Positions 6,658-8,910 of a stretch of 8,910 nt of DNA are shown here, in pieces. The stretch comes from Clostridiales bacterium. GTDB taxonomy: Bacteria; Bacillota_A; Clostridia; Peptostreptococcales; Anaerovoracaceae. The DNA lies in assembly GCA_012510935.1 (NCBI GenBank), contig JAAZHB010000075.1, forward strand, positions 1 to 8,910, read 5' to 3'. A program made the translations under genes and the position numbers. Within the stretch, counting starts at the first letter, position 1; each line of letters begins with the position of its first letter. The notes below the pieces were generated by a model. The model had not been told where the DNA came from and ran no database searches. It saw nothing but the letters and a program-made list of their open reading frames with translations.

Positions 6658-8008
6658 AGAAAATAGTATAGAAAAAAACAGAATGGGATATGAGCCGATT
6701 CCCGGCCTCATGTTTAAAATGTCACTGCCACTCATGATATCGATGATGGTACAGGCATTATATAATGTAGTAGACAGCATCTTCGTTGCAATGATCAACG
6801 AAGATGCATTGACCGCTGTCTCGCTAGTATTCCCGCTTCAGATGGTTATGATATCTTTTGCGGTGGGAATAGGCGTAGGTACAAGTGCATTACTTTCAAG
6901 ATACCTTGGGGCAGGTCTGCACAATAAGGTTACTAAGGTTGCGCACAACGGAATAATAATAGAAATAATGAATGCTATTCTATTTATTATTATAGGGTTC
7001 TTTGCGGAACCATTTATGCGTATGCAGACAAACAACGAGACGATTATTGAATATGGATCGACATATCTTAAGCTTATTTGTTGGATGTCCATTGGAGTAA
7101 TGCTACAGGTAATATTTGAGAGGCTGCTTCAGGCAACTGGAAAGACCAAATATATCCTGTTCGCGCAAGGAAGCGGTGCAATAATAAATATTATTCTAGA
7201 TCCAATCTTGATTTTCGGCCTTGGCGGCTTCCCTAAGATGGGAATTGCTGGTGCGGCAGTTGCAACTATTATCGGCCAGATCAGCGGAGGGATAATTGGA
7301 TTCTCTTTGAATAAAGCAAAGAACCATGAGGTAAAGCTGTCTTTCTCGCAGCTGCGTCCTGACTGGAATATTATGAAGGATATTTACAAGATTGGAATTC
7401 CTTCTATTGTCATGCAATCCGTTGGGTCTGTGATGAATTTCGGATTGAACCAGATTCTTGTTAGGTTCTCAACAACAGCTGTTGCAACATTTGGAGTATA
7501 TTTCAAGCTTCAAAGCTTTGTATTTATGCCAATCTTCGGATTGAATAACGGCATAGTGCCTATAATTGCATTTAACTACGGAGCTAGAAGTAAAGAGAGG
7601 CTGGTTGAAGCTTCTAAATTAGGTGTAAAGGTTGCGGTAATTGCAATGTTTATTGGGACGGTTGTATTCTGGATATTCCCAAATCAACTTCTTTCAATGT
7701 TCAGCGCATCTGATGAAATGTATTCTATTGGAGTTGCAGCCCTTAAAATTCTGTCAATTAACTTCCCGTTTGCGGCATATTCAATTATGAACGGAACGGT
7801 TTTCCAGGCTCTTGGCAAAAGCACATATAGTATGTATACTTCAATACTTAGACAGATTGGAATTATCTTGCCAGTGGCATATCTGTTGTCACTCCTTGGT
7901 AATGTTGACTACGTATGGTTCTCCTTTGTTATTGCGGAAATCTGTGGAGTAATAATGACTACATTCTTTAAGAGAAGAATTAATCGTAAGATTATTGATC
8001 AAATGTAG
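6641..8008 (+). CDS. MATE-family multidrug/metabolite efflux transporter
   Basis: The 455-residue protein has the usual MATE length and about 12 hydrophobic helices in two homologous halves. It is expected to export cationic drugs or metabolites in exchange for sodium or protons. Seen: a first helix with PLMISMMVQALYNVVDSIFV (30-49) carrying acidic D45, a position often used for cation coupling; GTSALLSRYLGAG at 80-92, typical of the MepA-like branch; GIAGAAVATIIGQ at 201-213; a second half starting IGIPSIVMQS (251-260); and MPIFGLNNGIVPIIAFNYGA at 296-315. It overlaps the ATPase by 17 nt in another frame and has no promoter of its own, so it should be co-expressed with the pump. Substrate is unknown, and any link to calcium handling is inferred only from the operon. 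Confidence 0.92.
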   Translation: MSYQNKENSIEKNRMGYEPIPGLMFKMSLPLMISMMVQALYNVVDSIFVAMINEDALTAVSLVFPLQMVMISFAVGIGVGTSALLSRYLGAGLHNKVTKVAHNGIIIEIMNAILFIIIGFFAEPFMRMQTNNETIIEYGSTYLKLICWMSIGVMLQVIFERLLQATGKTKYILFAQGSGAIINIILDPILIFGLGGFPKMGIAGAAVATIIGQISGGIIGFSLNKAKNHEVKLSFSQLRPDWNIMKDIYKIGIPSIVMQSVGSVMNFGLNQILVRFSTTAVATFGVYFKLQSFVFMPIFGLNNGIVPIIAFNYGARSKERLVEASKLGVKVAVIAMFIGTVVFWIFPNQLLSMFSASDEMYSIGVAALKILSINFPFAAYSIMNGTVFQALGKSTYSMYTSILRQIGIILPVAYLLSLLGNVDYVWFSFVIAEICGVIMTTFFKRRINRKIIDQM

Positions 8009-8109
8009 GCTTGAAATTTATTTAGAATTCAGTATCATTAGAGAAATGGATTTGATTAGAAGAGGTTAGTCTATGAGCAAGGTGGTATTGATAGATTAGA
8101 ATGGGAAGC

Positions 8110-8151
8110 CTAGGTTTTAAATTTATTTTTATAAAGGCTTTGGTAACCTAG
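8110..8151. repeat. Inverted repeat between MATE and cyclo-ligase genes
   Basis: CTAGGTT (8110-8116) is repeated inverted as AACCTAG (8145-8151). Nested inside is TTTAT-tttt-ATAAA (8122-8135), and AAGCC (8106-8110) could instead pair with GGCTT (8136-8140). It might be a weak terminator or attenuator after the MATE gene, but there is no T-run directly after the stem, so the role is uncertain. Confidence 0.35.
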
Positions 8152-8168
8152 TGTTAAAAGTTTAGTAT
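8140..8168 (+). promoter_or_regulatory. Possible weak promoter of the cyclo-ligase gene
   Basis: TTGGTA (8140-8145), 17 nt, TAGTAT (8163-8168); each box matches 4 of 6. Transcription would begin only about 9 nt before the start codon, and the -35 box overlaps the right arm of the inverted repeat. Read-through from the upstream operon is the alternative. Confidence 0.3.
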
Positions 8169-8183
8169 ATAAAGGATTGGGTA

Positions 8184-8777
8184 ATGGATAATTTGAGTGA
8201 TGTGGTTTTGGAGCATAAGCGATGGCGGCGCCGTGAGGCGCAGGAGATTGCGCGCAATCTCCCGCCCGGCGCTGCGGAGCGCGCCGGGCACGCCATCGCT
8301 CTTTCAGTGGCATCAATGCCTGAATATCATGCGGCACAAACCGTCATGCTTTTTCTCTCAATGGCAAATGAGCCAGCAACAGGAGAATTAGTTGAAAAAG
8401 CAATCAATGACGGCAAGAGAGTTTGCATTCCACTGTGCATTGATACCAAAGAACATATAATGGAAGCAAGAGAATATAAAGGGCATGAACAGCTAGTAAA
8501 AGGAGCATATGGAATACTTGAGCCGTCAAAGGACTCAATTCGCGTGAGCCCTTCGGAAATTGATCTTGCCATAATTCCATGTGTAGCTTGCGATTATAAA
8601 TGCAATCGACTAGGACATGGAGCCGGATATTATGATAGATGGCTAGATGGAACAACTTTCCCTAAAGCTTCTGTATGCTTTGATAGTCTAGTATTAGATA
8701 GCGAACTTCCAACCGATGAATATGATCAAGCGATGGACTATATTATTACTGAGAAACGCATTATAGCTAAACAATAG
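8184..8777 (+). CDS. fthC: 5-formyltetrahydrofolate cyclo-ligase
   Basis: The 197-residue soluble enzyme is expected to convert 5-formyl-tetrahydrofolate to 5,10-methenyl-tetrahydrofolate with ATP, returning a dead-end folate to one-carbon metabolism. The signature NRLGHGAGYYDRWL (141-154) is the family's G-x-G-x-G-Y-Y-D-R loop. PEYHAAQTVMLFLSM (46-60), NDGKRVCIP (75-83), a central IDLAIIPCVACD (126-137) and the C-terminal DYIITEK (185-191) also fit. The start at 8184 follows a weak AAAGG; it puts the basic helix KRWRRRE near where the family has its K-x-x-L-R phosphate-binding motif. Residues 12-39 are encoded by a very GC-rich cloverleaf-like segment (8218-8300), unlike the rest of the gene. 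Total length is normal, so that segment is not simply extra. Function is likely retained but untested. Confidence 0.9.
   Translation: MDNLSDVVLEHKRWRRREAQEIARNLPPGAAERAGHAIALSVASMPEYHAAQTVMLFLSMANEPATGELVEKAINDGKRVCIPLCIDTKEHIMEAREYKGHEQLVKGAYGILEPSKDSIRVSPSEIDLAIIPCVACDYKCNRLGHGAGYYDRWLDGTTFPKASVCFDSLVLDSELPTDEYDQAMDYIITEKRIIAKQ
8218..8300. repeat. GC-rich cloverleaf-forming palindromic element inside fthC
   Basis: Every base can be placed in a four-way junction. Closing stem: AGCGATGGCG (8218-8227) with CGCCATCGCT (8291-8300), 10 bp. Hairpin 1: GCGCC-GTGA-GGCGC (8228-8241). Hairpin 2: GGAGATTG-CGCG-CAATCTCC (8243-8262), a perfect 20-bp palindrome. Hairpin 3: GCCCGGCGC (8264-8272) with GCGCCGGGC (8281-8289) and an 8-nt loop. 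Only A8242, C8263 and A8290 link the arms. 64 of 83 bases are paired and 63 of 83 are G or C. No flanking target duplication is visible and no second full copy lies in the window. It resembles in style the palindromic elements that invade coding regions (for example in Rickettsia), but no sequence relationship is claimed. Confidence 0.8.
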
Positions 8778-8797
8778 GATCGTGCAAGTCAAAGGAA

Positions 8798-8880
8798 ACC
8801 CGCGAAGCCTAACGGCATCGCACAAGGCTCCCGGCGAAGCACCGCACGCCCAGTAAACCAAGCGCTTGCGAAGCTTCGTT
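8798..8880. repeat. GC-rich palindromic stretch downstream of fthC
   Basis: Beginning about 20 nt after the fthC stop, composition turns GC-rich again. GCGAAGC occurs three times (8802-8808, 8834-8840, 8868-8874). Two perfect 10-bp palindromes abut: CAAGCGCTTG (8859-8868) and CGAAGCTTCG (8869-8878). CGAAGC (8803-8808) can pair with GCTTCG (8873-8878), and GGAA (8794-8797) with TTCC (8879-8882), closing the whole stretch. No T-tail makes it an obvious terminator and no gene is credible on either strand. It may be another repeat element, possibly continuing past the window edge. Confidence 0.5.
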
Positions 8881-8910
8881 CCGATTTTAGCAACCAATGC
8901 AATAGCCACA

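Noticed and set aside
8073..8099. Mini-frame MSKVVLID with a reasonable ribosome binding site, followed by a stop then NGKPRF
   Set aside because: It faintly recalls the start of DNA polymerase I (VLIDGN), but eight residues are too few to claim a leader peptide or a gene remnant.
8218..8300. Reading the cloverleaf as a tRNA or tRNA pseudogene
   Set aside because: Arm sizes (10-bp closing stem, hairpins of 14, 20 and 26 nt) do not match a tRNA and there is no TTCRA T-loop, D-loop GG or CCA end.
8694..8909. Open frame on the minus strand at the right edge (71 codons)
   Set aside because: It overlaps the end of fthC, has no ribosome binding site or family resemblance, and its openness follows from GC-rich composition.

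Overview
The window looks like a low-to-mid G+C Gram-positive chromosome, probably a Clostridia/Eubacteriales-type anaerobe. The evidence is AT-rich intergenic DNA, arginine written mostly as AGA, strong AGGAGG-type ribosome binding sites, sigma-A promoters with clear -35/-10 boxes, a U-tailed intrinsic terminator, and two sodium:amino-acid symporters. The species cannot be named from the sequence alone. All functional calls are by recognition of family motifs; no search was run.

Layout. The left part (99-3423, minus strand) holds two tandem paralogous AGCS-family sodium:alanine/glycine symporters, roughly 85% identical by eye. Each has its own near-consensus promoter and identical ribosome binding site, and an intrinsic terminator separates them, so they are two independent single-gene units from one duplication that carried the promoter along. 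A 0.5-kb divergent intergenic region (3424-3924) follows. On the plus strand come a type II (SERCA/PMCA-like) calcium-transporting P-type ATPase (3925-6657) and, overlapping its last codons by 17 nt, a MATE-family efflux transporter (6641-8008). These two are almost certainly co-transcribed and translationally coupled. After a 175-nt gap comes a 5-formyltetrahydrofolate cyclo-ligase gene (8184-8777), and the window ends in a GC-rich noncoding stretch.

How the genes relate. Four of the five genes are inner-membrane transporters: sodium-driven small neutral amino-acid uptake (twice), ATP-driven calcium export, and ion-gradient-driven drug or metabolite export. The fifth is a folate salvage/repair enzyme with no obvious functional link to the others.

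Most unusual signal. An 83-nt segment at 8218-8300, inside the 5' end of the cyclo-ligase gene, is about 76% G+C (63 of 83 counted by hand) in otherwise AT-rich DNA. It folds on paper into a complete cloverleaf: a closing 10-bp stem and three perfect hairpins (5 bp with a GTGA loop, 8 bp from a 20-bp perfect palindrome, and 9 bp), with only single unpaired bases between arms. It looks like a palindromic repeat element that has become protein-coding (residues 12-39). A second GC-rich, palindrome-containing stretch (about 8798-8880) lies just after the same gene and shares short words with the element. This pair is the best candidate in the window for something undescribed.
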